Part shown: one piece after another, positions 39,963 to 47,418 of the stretch | Layout of the letters: each line of letters opens with the position of its first letter | Numbering within the stretch: position 1 is the first letter of the stretch | Virus record (IMG/VR): IMGVR_UViG_3300027969_002501 | Coordinates: 1-52,669 of that record | From: a virus | Length of the DNA stretch: 52,669 nucleotides | Direction: 5' to 3' (one strand) | Translations under genes and position numbers: made by a program | The notes under the pieces: model-generated | The model's input: the letters and a program-made list of their open reading frames with translations, nothing else | What the model was told of the DNA's origin: nothing | Databases searched by the model: none

Positions 39963-39968
39963 TATTTA
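39963..39968 (-). promoter_or_regulatory. Late promoter, epimerase
   Basis: CATTAAATACCATATG on the minus strand, 4 bases to ATG. Confidence 0.65.
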
Positions 39969-39984
39969 ATGTATAATCGCACAG

Positions 39985-40015
39985 TCGTAAAAAAAGGCCG
40001 CCTAAGCGACCTTTT
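39985..40015 (-). terminator. Intrinsic terminator after HTH gene
   Basis: AAAAAGGTCGC-TTAG-GCGGCCTTTTTTT on the minus strand (written in parts), a long stem with one G-U pair and a U-tract. It closes the early HTH transcript and insulates the late epimerase promoter. Confidence 0.85.
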
Positions 40016-40034
40016 TATGGCTACACTTTAAAAA

Positions 40035-40307
40035 TTAAAGTGTGATGCCCAATGCCTTAGCTTTGTAGCCAAGTGCAACGATTTCACGTGATGGATTACC
40101 CATTTCGTATTCAGTAACAGTAACACCGTTACCAGCAATACGGCTCTTGCTGTAAACAGCATAACCTGATTGACGAATGCGTGATGCCTCAGCCGCAATG
40201 TTCTTGATACCGAAACGCTTTACAGCATCGGAAGCAGTTACCTTGTCGCCGTTGTACAATGCATTGAACAACTTATAGGTCTTAGTTTCTTTAGAGATGA
40301 ATTTCAT
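40035..40307 (-). CDS. Helix-turn-helix DNA-binding protein
   Basis: 90 residues. KLFNALYNGDKVTASDAVKR and FGIKNIAAEASRIRQSGYAV form a winged HTH-like unit with a conserved ending SREIVALGYKAKALG. This is a common small regulator in T4-like aquatic phages. It has a sigma70 promoter and, in the leader, a GTTATTG/CAATAAC hairpin (40322-40341), so it may be early and post-transcriptionally controlled. The target is unknown. Confidence 0.72.
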   Translation of the reverse strand: MKFISKETKTYKLFNALYNGDKVTASDAVKRFGIKNIAAEASRIRQSGYAVYSKSRIAGNGVTVTEYEMGNPSREIVALGYKAKALGITL

Positions 40308-40355
40308 TTTAAGTTTCCTTTGTTATTGTGCAGGCAATAACCTGCTACATTTGTA

Positions 40356-40384
40356 AGTATATTACAATGTGCAACGGAACTCAA
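40356..40384 (-). promoter_or_regulatory. Sigma70-type promoter, HTH gene
   Basis: TTGAGT-N17-TATACT on the minus strand. Confidence 0.6.
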
Positions 40385-40728
40385 GTAGTTTGAGTATCTT
40401 TAGTTAACTCAGGATGCCAAAACTTCTTACCAGGATGGCGTTTGGTAGCTTCAATCATGGCCAAGTGTATGCTTTGAGCTTGGGCTAGGAATTGTCCACT
40501 TACCTTTTCGTAAGCATAGACTACATTGTTTTCTTTCTCAATTCGAACTTCAACAGCATCCTCAGGCAGGCCAAGTTCTTCGTTGTCATTGATCGTTTTG
40601 ATTTGTTCCAGCATCTTGATAAACTTCTCAGGATGTTTGGCAATGTTGTTAAGGAATCTGATTTGAGCCCAATGAATACCTGCCCAAAATGCCACGCCTA
40701 ACGCAATAAAATAATATAGTATGTCCAT
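40381..40728 (-). CDS. Membrane-anchored small protein
   Basis: 115 residues: MDILYYFIALGVAFWAGIHW anchor, then a helical and mixed domain (KMLEQIKTINDNEELGLPED, KENNVVYAYEKVSGQFLAQA). Function unknown. It begins just after the zinc-finger gene. Confidence 0.6.
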   Translation of the reverse strand: MDILYYFIALGVAFWAGIHWAQIRFLNNIAKHPEKFIKMLEQIKTINDNEELGLPEDAVEVRIEKENNVVYAYEKVSGQFLAQAQSIHLAMIEATKRHPGKKFWHPELTKDTQTT

Positions 40729-40729
40729 T

Positions 40730-41023
40730 TTATACACTCACATGTTTAATATATTTAAACAAATCTCGTTTGTCTTTGGGTTCCCACCACTTACCAGCTT
40801 CGCCGCAACGATCATCACGACTAGGATTGCCAATACGGGCAACACCGCATGAATCATATTTGGCTGGCACTTTCTTTTCACCTAGCACCAAATCAGGTTC
40901 TACATGTGCCGGCTTGTAACTTTTACGGCAACTATAGGCAAACGATGCCGAGCCATGAGTTAGCCAATCTGTTACACGTCTAAAACTATGTTTACAATCT
41001 TTACATAATACAGTTTCACTCAT
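40730..41023 (-). CDS. Small zinc-ribbon-like protein
   Basis: 97 residues: CxxC in VLCKDCKHSF and further Cys (YSCRKSYK, YDSCGVAR, DDRCGEAGKWWEPK). Four or more Cys suggest zinc binding. Overlaps the preceding gene by 8 bases. Confidence 0.6.
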   Translation of the reverse strand: MSETVLCKDCKHSFRRVTDWLTHGSASFAYSCRKSYKPAHVEPDLVLGEKKVPAKYDSCGVARIGNPSRDDRCGEAGKWWEPKDKRDLFKYIKHVSV

Positions 41024-41489
41024 AATTTTCTTTCTGATCGATGGTTAATTTACAAATAAGCATGAAGTTATCATAGCTCTTCTTCACAGCAGGATGCTCC
41101 AATAGCTTTTCTGCTTCTATGCTCATGGCCGCAACTCCAGCTTGAACAGCCTCATACGCACTACCGTGTGTATACATATAACGATGTTCTTTTGGTATAC
41201 AACTTTTAATTGCGTCCCACATGCGTTTTTCTTTTTCTGTAAACTTGCTCCAATTTGCCGGGCGTAGTTCGCTAGCCTCCATTAGCTTCTTACTAATGGC
41301 TTCTTCAGCATAACGCCCTGCGGCCATCATTGGAGCAAAGTCTGGATTGATATGGTATCTGCGACTACTGCCGCCTGGATAACTTAGTACTAGATGTGCG
41401 CCTTTAGGTAATGAATCAAGTAGTGTACTGTCGTACTCACTCACAGGCACGTACTTTCGTCCGACCTTCTTGTAAAATACTTCTTTCAT
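41016..41489 (-). CDS. Conserved phage protein, unknown function
   Basis: 157 residues beginning MKEVFYKKVGRKYVPVSEYD, a start I recall from many phages, with SYPGGSSRRYHINPDFAPMM and AGRYAEEAISKKLMEASELR. No motif of known function. The start shares one base with the preceding stop. Confidence 0.7.
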   Translation of the reverse strand: MKEVFYKKVGRKYVPVSEYDSTLLDSLPKGAHLVLSYPGGSSRRYHINPDFAPMMAAGRYAEEAISKKLMEASELRPANWSKFTEKEKRMWDAIKSCIPKEHRYMYTHGSAYEAVQAGVAAMSIEAEKLLEHPAVKKSYDNFMLICKLTIDQKENYE

Positions 41490-41749
41490 TACAAGCCTTT
41501 CTGTTTACGCTCGTAGAGTCCTTGGCAATAAATGCAACGGGTAATACCACGCATGGCTAATCTACGTTGCTCTGGAATGTCTTCACCACAATCTTCACAT
41601 TCGGATAGACTAGGCTGACTGCGTTGTTTGGCCAATATAGCCTGTACTTTGGCTACGGCATTTTGGTTAGTGATAATGCTATTAAGTTGAGCAACTTCTT
41701 GCTCTTCATTAACGCCCGATTCGTAATTGTAATTGTCTTTGTTATCCAT
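41489..41749 (-). CDS. DksA/TraR-type C4 zinc-finger protein
   Basis: 86 residues. The C-terminal finger CEDCGEDIPEQRRLAMRGIT then RCIYCQ has the TraR spacing. TraR-like proteins bind the RNA polymerase secondary channel without ppGpp and shift host transcription. Perfect sigma70 promoter and ATG 6 bases after the -10, so it is a leaderless early gene. Confidence 0.87.
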   Translation of the reverse strand: MDNKDNYNYESGVNEEQEVAQLNSIITNQNAVAKVQAILAKQRSQPSLSECEDCGEDIPEQRRLAMRGITRCIYCQGLYERKQKGL

Positions 41750-41755
41750 GTCGTT

Positions 41756-41784
41756 ATTATACTACCTTGTTCCTGTATTGTCAA
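41756..41784 (-). promoter_or_regulatory. Consensus sigma70 promoter, leaderless traR-like gene
   Basis: TTGACA-N17-TATAAT on the minus strand, 6 bases to ATG. Confidence 0.88.
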
Positions 41785-42124
41785 CTTGATCGGCCCACTT
41801 AAGGACCCAATATGTGTAATCTGCTCCTTGGAGCCAGGCTTGTACGCAATAGTCTATGTGATACTGCGCTGGATTTGAGTTTCTATGCCACATTGGTGTT
41901 TGAACACTCTTTTCCATAACAAACTTTCCCATTTCGCTAGATTGCCATTCCCAAAGTGGTTGAGCCGCGTATAGGTCAGGATCTTCAACATCGCCCATTG
42001 TGAATCTGTGTACTATAACTGAATGAACTTCGTCTACACGATCACCAACCATCATGTACTTATTCAATTTGACGTCTTTTGGCTCGCCTAGGTAGTTGTC
42101 AGCTGGATATTTGGTTATAGCCAT
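41762..42124 (-). CDS. Small phage protein with FxLRW-like end
   Basis: 120 residues: MAITKYPADNYLGEPKDVKL to DYTYWVLKWADQVDNTGTR. It ends in a variant (WVLKWAD) of the motif shared by neighbouring small proteins. Overlaps the preceding gene by 10 bases. Function unknown. Confidence 0.62.
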   Translation of the reverse strand: MAITKYPADNYLGEPKDVKLNKYMMVGDRVDEVHSVIVHRFTMGDVEDPDLYAAQPLWEWQSSEMGKFVMEKSVQTPMWHRNSNPAQYHIDYCVQAWLQGADYTYWVLKWADQVDNTGTR

Positions 42125-42369
42125 CTCAGTGCAAACCAATTGGCATCTTCTTCATCTTCAAAGATCCAAACCAGTCCCATTGTTTCAAAATGTCCTTTGA
42201 TGTGTTTGGCTGTCCAGGCGTCTAATTCGAGTCCTTGTTCCCAAGTCATTGGACTCAGTATAACTCGGCGCCATCCCAATTCGCACAGCATGTCTGAGAG
42301 TATGCCAAAGTCTATCTCATCCGCCATTCGTTTGCCGGCGCGGTTGATAATGTCTTGTTCTATATTCAT
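42115..42369 (-). CDS. Small phage protein, FxLRW family
   Basis: 84 residues, ending VWIFEDEEDANWFALRWL, the clearest version of the motif. Helical N-terminal half. Overlaps its upstream neighbour by ATGA. Function unknown. Confidence 0.65.
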   Translation of the reverse strand: MNIEQDIINRAGKRMADEIDFGILSDMLCELGWRRVILSPMTWEQGLELDAWTAKHIKGHFETMGLVWIFEDEEDANWFALRWL

Positions 42370-42746
42370 TTACGTGCCAACTCCAACAGCATTATATATT
42401 TTTGATAGGCATTATCCACTGCGGGATTCCCATTGCGTACCATACTGTCCCTGCGTTCATGATCCCAACACTTCTTACCATACTCAGCATCTTTCATGAG
42501 ATGTTGTATGTGTTCCTGTTCTGCCACTAGCCTTGCCAAGTTGTCCGAAGTCAAATGTATGGCCTTCATGGGAATGATCTTGGTTTCCATTCGCCAATCG
42601 TCAATGGAGCAAACATCACGATAATAAGGTGTTGGTCTCACATACTGATTGTATTCGCGGCTGTCTTCGATACGGCACTCGAATTTGGAGATAAAATTGT
42701 CAAAGTCTTCATCACTGTCTTTTTGTTTGGCGTAGTTATGTCTCAT
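42366..42746 (-). CDS. Small phage protein, unknown
   Basis: 126 residues (MRHNYAKQKDSDEDFDNFIS ... NPAVDNAYQKYIMLLELARK). The ending NPAVxxAYQKYxMLLxLA resembles the segment NNPALEKAYKAILRAE in the protein at 47415. The ATG follows AGGTGGAG. It overlaps the upstream gene by 4 bases. Confidence 0.6.
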   Translation of the reverse strand: MRHNYAKQKDSDEDFDNFISKFECRIEDSREYNQYVRPTPYYRDVCSIDDWRMETKIIPMKAIHLTSDNLARLVAEQEHIQHLMKDAEYGKKCWDHERRDSMVRNGNPAVDNAYQKYIMLLELARK

Positions 42747-43105
42747 GAGCTCCACCTAATTAAGAACATAGTGATTTGTTTTTCACTTTTAAACTTCCAA
42801 ACATTAAAACTAGTACGTGTACCACAGTTACACTCAGTAGTCCAGGCGTGTATTGGATCCATATCACTTTCATTTAGTCCACGTTCAAAGCCACGTGGCC
42901 CTACTTCATCTGTATAGGCCTGTAATTTAAGGCCAGGCAAACGTTGCCATTTGATCTTTGGCTTAAAGTTACGACCTAGGGTGGCGGCCCACATTTTATG
43001 ACCTAGGGTGGCGGCCTGCATGTTTGTATAGGTAGACTTGCCCATTTGCCGTCCTGTCAGTTGAACTAGACCGCGACCTTTGAAGCGAGTATTTGAGTCA
43101 ACCAT
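42743..43105 (-). CDS. Small phage protein, FxLRW family, with internal duplication
   Basis: 120 residues from MVDSNTRFKGRGLVQLTGRQ, ending VWKFKSEKQITMFLIRWSS. A 27-base tandem repeat encodes AATLGHKMW-AATLGRNFK. Ribosome site GGAAGG 9 bases away. The start lies 40 bases inside the HAD gene. Confidence 0.55.
   Translation of the reverse strand: MVDSNTRFKGRGLVQLTGRQMGKSTYTNMQAATLGHKMWAATLGRNFKPKIKWQRLPGLKLQAYTDEVGPRGFERGLNESDMDPIHAWTTECNCGTRTSFNVWKFKSEKQITMFLIRWSS
42973..43016. repeat. Short tandem repeat, period 27
   Basis: GACCTAGGGTGGCGGCC occurs at 42973 and at 43000. The 27-base period keeps the reading frame. Confidence 0.8.
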
Positions 43106-43572
43106 GGCCTGCATCCTTCCCAAGTACGATAAATGTGTGCGTGTCCACCAGCCGCAGTCCATTCTTCACAGTTGCTGGTGCGATCATCAATTAAGATATC
43201 GCCAGGAGCGCAATGGCGCCACTTGTCATGACTGAATGGACCAAACAGCACAGGTATACGCTCAAAGCGTTCTATTGCCCACAACACTTTGTCCCAGGCC
43301 GCAAACGGCATACTGTAATCGTGTGGCAGTGCTGTGAGGAAACGTACTTCATCTGCTATCCCAACAGCCACAGCATTGCGACAGAATTCAACTAATTCGT
43401 GTGCGCCTTCTTTAATTGGCAAGTCACGATAGAAATGACTATTACGTTTAACACGGGCCCAATCTTCTTTGGGTATGCGTTCGCTGTCTTTGTTCCAACG
43501 CATCTTAAGAAAGTCTTGCGCGGCTGTGTGCCAATCGGCAACAACATCATCCATATCTAAATATATAATCAT
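43066..43572 (-). CDS. HAD-family 5'(3')-deoxyribonucleotidase-like protein
   Basis: 168 residues with HAD motif I MIIYLDMDDVVADW (DxDxxxxD) and motif IV GDILIDDRTSNCEEWTAAGG. The order and spacing match 5'-nucleotidase, NT5C-type enzymes of phages, which dephosphorylate (d)NMPs. It would adjust nucleotide pools with MazG and Nrd. Confidence 0.85.
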   Translation of the reverse strand: MIIYLDMDDVVADWHTAAQDFLKMRWNKDSERIPKEDWARVKRNSHFYRDLPIKEGAHELVEFCRNAVAVGIADEVRFLTALPHDYSMPFAAWDKVLWAIERFERIPVLFGPFSHDKWRHCAPGDILIDDRTSNCEEWTAAGGHAHIYRTWEGCRPWLTQILASKVAV

Positions 43573-43790
43573 TCTTCTGCCTTTGGTTTAACTAAACTAT
43601 CACTCCAACGAAGTACAAACCAATCTCTATGTGCTTCTTTCTTAAAACTCCAAAGTGTTTCGGTCATACTCATACCAACACCTTCTGCTTCTGCCCATGC
43701 TTGCATTTCTTCCAACACTTCAGCAGTGATCTCTTCTTTAGTAAATGTTAACCCTGGCAATCGAAACATGCCCACTTCTACATGTTTCAT
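43569..43790 (-). CDS. Small phage protein, FxLRW family
   Basis: 73 residues, ending WSFKKEAHRDWFVLRWSDSL plus a short Lys/Glu tail. Overlaps both neighbours by 4 bases. Function unknown. Confidence 0.62.
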   Translation of the reverse strand: MKHVEVGMFRLPGLTFTKEEITAEVLEEMQAWAEAEGVGMSMTETLWSFKKEAHRDWFVLRWSDSLVKPKAEE

Positions 43791-44041
43791 TTAATGTCAT
43801 CCGATGTAGATGGAAAGTGACTGATAATCAAATCCAATGCCGCGATAGTTTGCATGTTAATGCCCACATCTCCAGGATGCATCCAATAGCCATTTGGGTT
43901 GCTGTCACTTTTGGGATTCTTCTTCCACTGTTTCAATTCTTTTTTAAGATACGCACGATAGTCTTTGAGATTGAGACTGGTGATACGATCCGCCGTTTCA
44001 CCATCAATCCATTGATAAGGTTTGTGTTTGGCTTTACTCAT
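43787..44041 (-). CDS. Conserved small phage protein
   Basis: 84 residues: YQWIDGETADRITSLNLKDY, RAYLKKELKQWKKNPKSDSN and GYWMHPGDVGINMQTIAALD. The WIDGETADRI...YLKKEL pattern is one I recall from T4-like phages. Function unknown. Confidence 0.65.
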   Translation of the reverse strand: MSKAKHKPYQWIDGETADRITSLNLKDYRAYLKKELKQWKKNPKSDSNPNGYWMHPGDVGINMQTIAALDLIISHFPSTSDDIK

Positions 44042-44390
44042 GTCGTTTTCCTATAATTTCACTGTACTTCAATAAAAACATTGTGCGTTTACGTTCGTTG
44101 TAAAAGTCCAAATGTATTTGAAACTCGGAATAGCCTTTTTGTGGCTCCCAGTCCAACATTGTAAACGGATCGTTCTTTTTAGTCAAGGTGCTTTGACGTT
44201 GTTGATGTTCTCTGTACTCTCGTTCGTATTCGCCTTTGGGCTTTTCAAGCCAAGCTGTGTGTTCACGCACAGTAAATCCCAGCACTTGTTTCATTTTGCC
44301 ACGTATCATAAACACAGTGCGTGGATGTTCCTTATGCAAGTCTGCCAGGATGCTTTGCCATTGACTAGTTGATAAAACTATTGGTTTCAT
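44034..44390 (-). CDS. Conserved small phage protein, FxLRW-like end
   Basis: 118 residues: VFMIRGKMKQVLGFTVREHT, YEREYREHQQRQSTLTKKND and DFYNERKRTMFLLKYSEIIG. MFLLKY is a diverged form of the shared ending. Function unknown. Overlaps both neighbours. Confidence 0.62.
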   Translation of the reverse strand: MKPIVLSTSQWQSILADLHKEHPRTVFMIRGKMKQVLGFTVREHTAWLEKPKGEYEREYREHQQRQSTLTKKNDPFTMLDWEPQKGYSEFQIHLDFYNERKRTMFLLKYSEIIGKRHE

Positions 44391-44631
44391 AATCCCAGTG
44401 CCTTACATCATAAAAGTGTAGTTCGACTTCAAAACTTATTAGGCCAATCATAACCCTGACACCTGCATGATCTCCCGTTGGTTTGAATTGAAAATCCAAA
44501 GTGATAATATCACTGGTTCGATATCCGTTAAACTCTATGGCCTTGTGCTGTGTAAGCAGTTTGCTCTTGTTCCATAAGATAGTCCATCTATCACTCCATG
44601 GATTAGAGATATTGAAATTCAAATTAATCAT
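44365..44631 (-). CDS. Conserved small phage protein
   Basis: 88 residues: MINLNFNISNPWSDRWTILW, FKPTGDHAGVRVMIGLISFE and ELHFYDVRHWDYETNSFIN. The start MINLNFxxSNPxSDRW and HAGVR...DxRHWxY are typical of a widespread phage hypothetical. Function unknown. Four codons upstream is another Met. Confidence 0.7.
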   Translation of the reverse strand: MINLNFNISNPWSDRWTILWNKSKLLTQHKAIEFNGYRTSDIITLDFQFKPTGDHAGVRVMIGLISFEVELHFYDVRHWDYETNSFIN

Positions 44632-44996
44632 ACTATCATCCAAACCAATCCTAAGTAAGTTAAACTATGTGCTAATTGATCAGCACCCAACCAAGCCCAA
44701 AACTTTGGGTTTTCAGTTGTGTAGTTGTATCGCTTGTTAATGTTAATCTTTGCCCAGTCAATATGATAGTGTAGCACAAAGTCTATAAAGCCTAGCATAA
44801 TAGCCATCAATGGATCCGAAATAAACAACCACATGACTAAAAATGTACCAATACCATGCTTTAGGCTGTGCATGACGCCATGTGCATTGCCATATATGCC
44901 CTTGCCCACAACTTCTTCCATGCTTTGGTTAACAAAGTCAATGTACCAATGCTTAATAAACAATAATGCCAATACTACAAATATACTATCAAACAT
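44628..44996 (-). CDS. DUF3307 membrane protein
   Basis: 122 residues, three to four membrane helices. The His/Asp pattern of DUF3307 is present: NAHGVMHSLKHGIGTFLVMW, DFVLHYHIDWAK and LGADQLAHSLTYLGL. The family's activity is unknown. Confidence 0.78.
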   Translation of the reverse strand: MFDSIFVVLALLFIKHWYIDFVNQSMEEVVGKGIYGNAHGVMHSLKHGIGTFLVMWLFISDPLMAIMLGFIDFVLHYHIDWAKININKRYNYTTENPKFWAWLGADQLAHSLTYLGLVWMIV

Positions 44997-45005
44997 TTTA
45001 AACTC

Positions 45006-45182
45006 CTATACCATTTCATCTATGTTAGCACCCTTGCCTGGATCCGGGGGGCGCATCTGTTTTATCTCTTCCTGCCTCGCCTCAATCACTTTCAGCTGTT
45101 GCTGTTTGATTGTTTGTTGCTGGGTCAGCTTGGCCAACTCAATATTATGAGCCATGGCTGGATCAATTCCGCCTACTTTCAT
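45006..45182 (-). CDS. 58-residue coiled-coil microprotein
   Basis: MKVGGIDPAMAHNIELAKLT, a Gln/Lys/Glu helix (QQQTIKQQQLKVIEARQEEI) and a polar tail ending NIDEMV. It overlaps its upstream gene by ATGA, the same style as the rest of the operon, which supports it. Confidence 0.55.
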   Translation of the reverse strand: MKVGGIDPAMAHNIELAKLTQQQTIKQQQLKVIEARQEEIKQMRPPDPGKGANIDEMV

Positions 45183-45376
45183 TTGGCGAACCTCGGCATC
45201 ACATTGTGGCCTGTGTATTGAAAACTATCCAGCATGGGTAATAGGCCATGCAAATCATCAGCAGGATGTCGTTGTATCACGGGGTGACCATCACCATCAG
45301 TCAGCATGAAATACAGCTTCTCTGTGCCTTCTTCAATTTGATATTCAAAGATATATTCTAAATCTTCAAGAGTCAT
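45179..45376 (-). CDS. Small unknown protein
   Basis: 65 residues (MTLEDLEYIFEYQIEEGTEK, LYFMLTDGDGHPVIQRHPAD). ATGA overlaps on both sides. No family recognised. Confidence 0.58.
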   Translation of the reverse strand: MTLEDLEYIFEYQIEEGTEKLYFMLTDGDGHPVIQRHPADDLHGLLPMLDSFQYTGHNVMPRFAK

Positions 45377-45609
45377 GTTACTCGTCCTTGAGTTGTTTTG
45401 ATTTCAGCATCAATGCAAGTACCTTCCAAAATGGTAATATCACCTTTGGTGCCTTGTTTCTCTGCTTCTTTAACCAAATTGCGCATGTGCTGTTTTTGCA
45501 TGTCCAAACTGGCTACACATTGAGCTTCAATTTTGTAGTGTGTTTTGCCCTGCATGAATTCACAGTTGCCGTTAAGGCATATAAACAACACGGGTATAAA
45601 GATAGTCAT
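45373..45609 (-). CDS. Small exported protein
   Basis: 78 residues with a short signal-like start (MTIFIPVLFICLNGNCEFMQ) and three Cys (CLNGNCEF, QCVASLD, EGTCIDAEI). Similar NGxCEF proteins occur in phages. ATGA overlap upstream. Confidence 0.6.
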   Translation of the reverse strand: MTIFIPVLFICLNGNCEFMQGKTHYKIEAQCVASLDMQKQHMRNLVKEAEKQGTKGDITILEGTCIDAEIKTTQGRVT

Positions 45610-45845
45610 GATCGTAATCCTTTAATCTGTTTGTATGTGGCACGTATATTGTTGTGCCATACACTATCAATCTTAATTGGCAAGTCTAAATGTATGCTCA
45701 CCATAGGGCCTTCTGTTTCATTACGCATGTTGTCAGTGTAAGCTGAGCCTACATAAGGTATGCCTTTATATGTGCCTTCTACCCTATCACCAAAAGCATA
45801 CTTGGGTTTAGGACGATTGGCTGTAAAGTATTCATCTTGTGTCAT
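45606..45845 (-). CDS. Small phage protein with SH3-like pattern
   Basis: 79 residues: YAFGDRVEGTYKGIPYVGSA and GPMVSIHLDLPIKIDSVWHN. The GDRVxGxxxGIPxVG pattern suggests a small beta-barrel. Function unknown. Confidence 0.62.
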   Translation of the reverse strand: MTQDEYFTANRPKPKYAFGDRVEGTYKGIPYVGSAYTDNMRNETEGPMVSIHLDLPIKIDSVWHNNIRATYKQIKGLRS

Positions 45846-46078
45846 TCGTCAACTCCGAAATGTTCTTTAACAAACAATTTAATTTCCTGAATTGGTAACT
45901 CGTCATCGTCACCATATCGTTTTATCATACTATGAATTAAATCTTGCACAATCAACTCGGCGAACTTTGGCAAAAAGATTTCGTTATAGAGTCGTCTGTT
46001 TCTACGACTTTCATCTTCATATTCTGCCTTAATTTCTTCTTCAGCCCGTGACCAAAGTTCTCGAATTCGTTCGTTCAT
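45842..46078 (-). CDS. Conserved small phage protein
   Basis: 78 residues from MNERIRELWSRAEEEIKAEY, then KFAELIVQDLIHSMIKRYGD and FVKEHFGVDE. The MNERIREL...KFAELIVxxxI...HFGV pattern is common in T4-like phages. The Met at 46078 overlaps the previous stop by ATGA. Confidence 0.7.
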   Translation of the reverse strand: MNERIRELWSRAEEEIKAEYEDESRRNRRLYNEIFLPKFAELIVQDLIHSMIKRYGDDDELPIQEIKLFVKEHFGVDE

Positions 46079-46296
46079 AGTCGCTCTCCGCAATGTGGAC
46101 ACTTCTTAGCTGATGCTGAACGCATTTCTTTCAGTGTTTTGTTGAGCTTACGTGCATCACTAGTGAGCCTGCGCATGTTCTTACGGTCCCTGTCGCTTTT
46201 GGCCTTGCCCAGCTCTTCTTTAAGGTGTAGCTTCATTTTGGCCAGCCTGCCCTCGAAGATTTCAATAAAGCCTGTTATACCAGTTGACTCACTCAT
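46075..46296 (-). CDS. Small basic protein with C-terminal CxxC
   Basis: 73 residues, Lys/Arg-rich helices (RLAKMKLHLKEELGKAKSDR) and an end KKCPHCGERL. It may bind zinc as a dimer or with the partner protein. ATGA overlap upstream. Confidence 0.6.
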   Translation of the reverse strand: MSESTGITGFIEIFEGRLAKMKLHLKEELGKAKSDRDRKNMRRLTSDARKLNKTLKEMRSASAKKCPHCGERL

Positions 46297-46604
46297 ACAA
46301 CCTCCACTGCTTTAATATTACGGGCTTGAGTGGTAACATACACCCCTACCCTGCGATGTACTTGGTCAAAACCTGTTCCTAATTTTCCAGCATCTAATGG
46401 CAAGTTATACACACTTAACCAAGTTTTTATCACACTGGAAATATCAGCCACTGTTAAATTATTAGCCATCAATATCATAAGATCATCAACAGTCTTGTGA
46501 AAATCTTCATCATCTAGTCTAGACAATATTTTAGCTCGATCGTGGGCAAACCAATGTATATCACATTTTAATGTATCCCAAAATACTCGTTGTTCAGGTG
46601 TCAT
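46293..46604 (-). CDS. Small unknown protein
   Basis: 103 residues (MTPEQRVFWDTLKCDIHWFA, LMANNLTVADISSVIKTWLS). Mostly helical. ATGA overlap upstream. No family recognised. Confidence 0.55.
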   Translation of the reverse strand: MTPEQRVFWDTLKCDIHWFAHDRAKILSRLDDEDFHKTVDDLMILMANNLTVADISSVIKTWLSVYNLPLDAGKLGTGFDQVHRRVGVYVTTQARNIKAVEVV

Positions 46605-46984
46605 ACTAACTCCTCTTCACCTTTAAGGGCCAGCCATGTTTCTTCTTGAGCTGTGTATATTAGCCTATTACGTTCCAATATGGCCCTACGTTCATCTGGG
46701 TCAAGGTCGCACCAAGCATTGACTCGATCGTAATTGCCGTATGCTTCGGGTGGTACATGACTGTACAGCCAACCTGCCAAGGCCTTGAACGCTTCAACTG
46801 TATTGCTAGGATGGCTACTGCGAATTGCACCAATAAAGTCATTGGCCAGTACAGCACCAAAGCATGAGCCAGGCTCATAGCCATACACCAAATAGTTAGC
46901 CATAGGGTCAGCAAAGTCCTGGGGTACTTCCCACTCTTTGAATGTTCTATACAGTCGCTCACGACTAAAATGTGTTATGTTCAT
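46601..46984 (-). CDS. Conserved T4-like phage protein
   Basis: 127 residues with NYLVYGYEPGSCFGAVLAND and FIGAIRSSHPSNTVEAFKAL, followed by VPPEAYGNYDRVNAWC. The YGYEPGxxxxAVLAND motif is one I recall from T4-like phage hypotheticals. Function unknown. Confidence 0.7.
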   Translation of the reverse strand: MNITHFSRERLYRTFKEWEVPQDFADPMANYLVYGYEPGSCFGAVLANDFIGAIRSSHPSNTVEAFKALAGWLYSHVPPEAYGNYDRVNAWCDLDPDERRAILERNRLIYTAQEETWLALKGEEELV

Positions 46985-47133
46985 TTTGTACTCATTTGGT
47001 GACGATATTCACGCTTTAACCAATACTTGTACATGGCAAAGTATTGCTCCTGTGTATAAGGAAGCTCACGGACTTCTAGATGTTCGTCGCAGTTCTGCAA
47101 CCAAAGTTCATGTACCCATTGTCTGAAACCCAT
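46981..47133 (-). CDS. 50-residue protein, first gene of the early operon
   Basis: MGFRQWVHELWLQNCDEHLE, then YTQEQYFAMYKYWLKREYRH. Similar small phage proteins (FKKWVYELF...YKYWLKREY) exist. TGGAGG is 6 bases upstream and a sigma70 promoter is 25 bases upstream. Overlaps the next gene by ATGA. Confidence 0.65.
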   Translation of the reverse strand: MGFRQWVHELWLQNCDEHLEVRELPYTQEQYFAMYKYWLKREYRHQMSTK

Positions 47134-47157
47134 AACGCCTCCATTTAACATAGCACG

Positions 47158-47186
47158 ATTATAGCAGGGTTAGACCGTGTAGTCAA
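47158..47186 (-). promoter_or_regulatory. Sigma70 promoter of the small-gene operon
   Basis: TTGACT-N17-TATAAT on the minus strand. It would drive the ATGA-linked genes from 47133 leftward. Confidence 0.85.
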
Positions 47187-47418
47187 TCCAAGTGAGTGTC
47201 AAAAAGGTAACCCATTTGTTCGAACGGGCGTGTAGGGTATAGGCGCCACGGCTATTTGATGTAATGAACCAATCCTTGTATTTGACGCCCAAATGTGCTG
47301 TACACCAAGCACTGAACTCTTGATATTCAGTTGTGTACGTGGGCCCAAATTTAACTGTTATTCGATAGTCAAACCGTTTGAGATAGTCCCAATAGGCCTC
47401 ACTTTGGTGTGTGTTCAT
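47170..47418 (-). CDS. Small phage protein, diverged FxLRW-like end
   Basis: 82 residues, ending TLHARSNKWVTFLTLTWIDY, a loose match to the shared motif. ATGA overlap upstream. The 3' end covers the -35 box of the operon promoter. Confidence 0.58.
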   Translation of the reverse strand: MNTHQSEAYWDYLKRFDYRITVKFGPTYTTEYQEFSAWCTAHLGVKYKDWFITSNSRGAYTLHARSNKWVTFLTLTWIDYTV

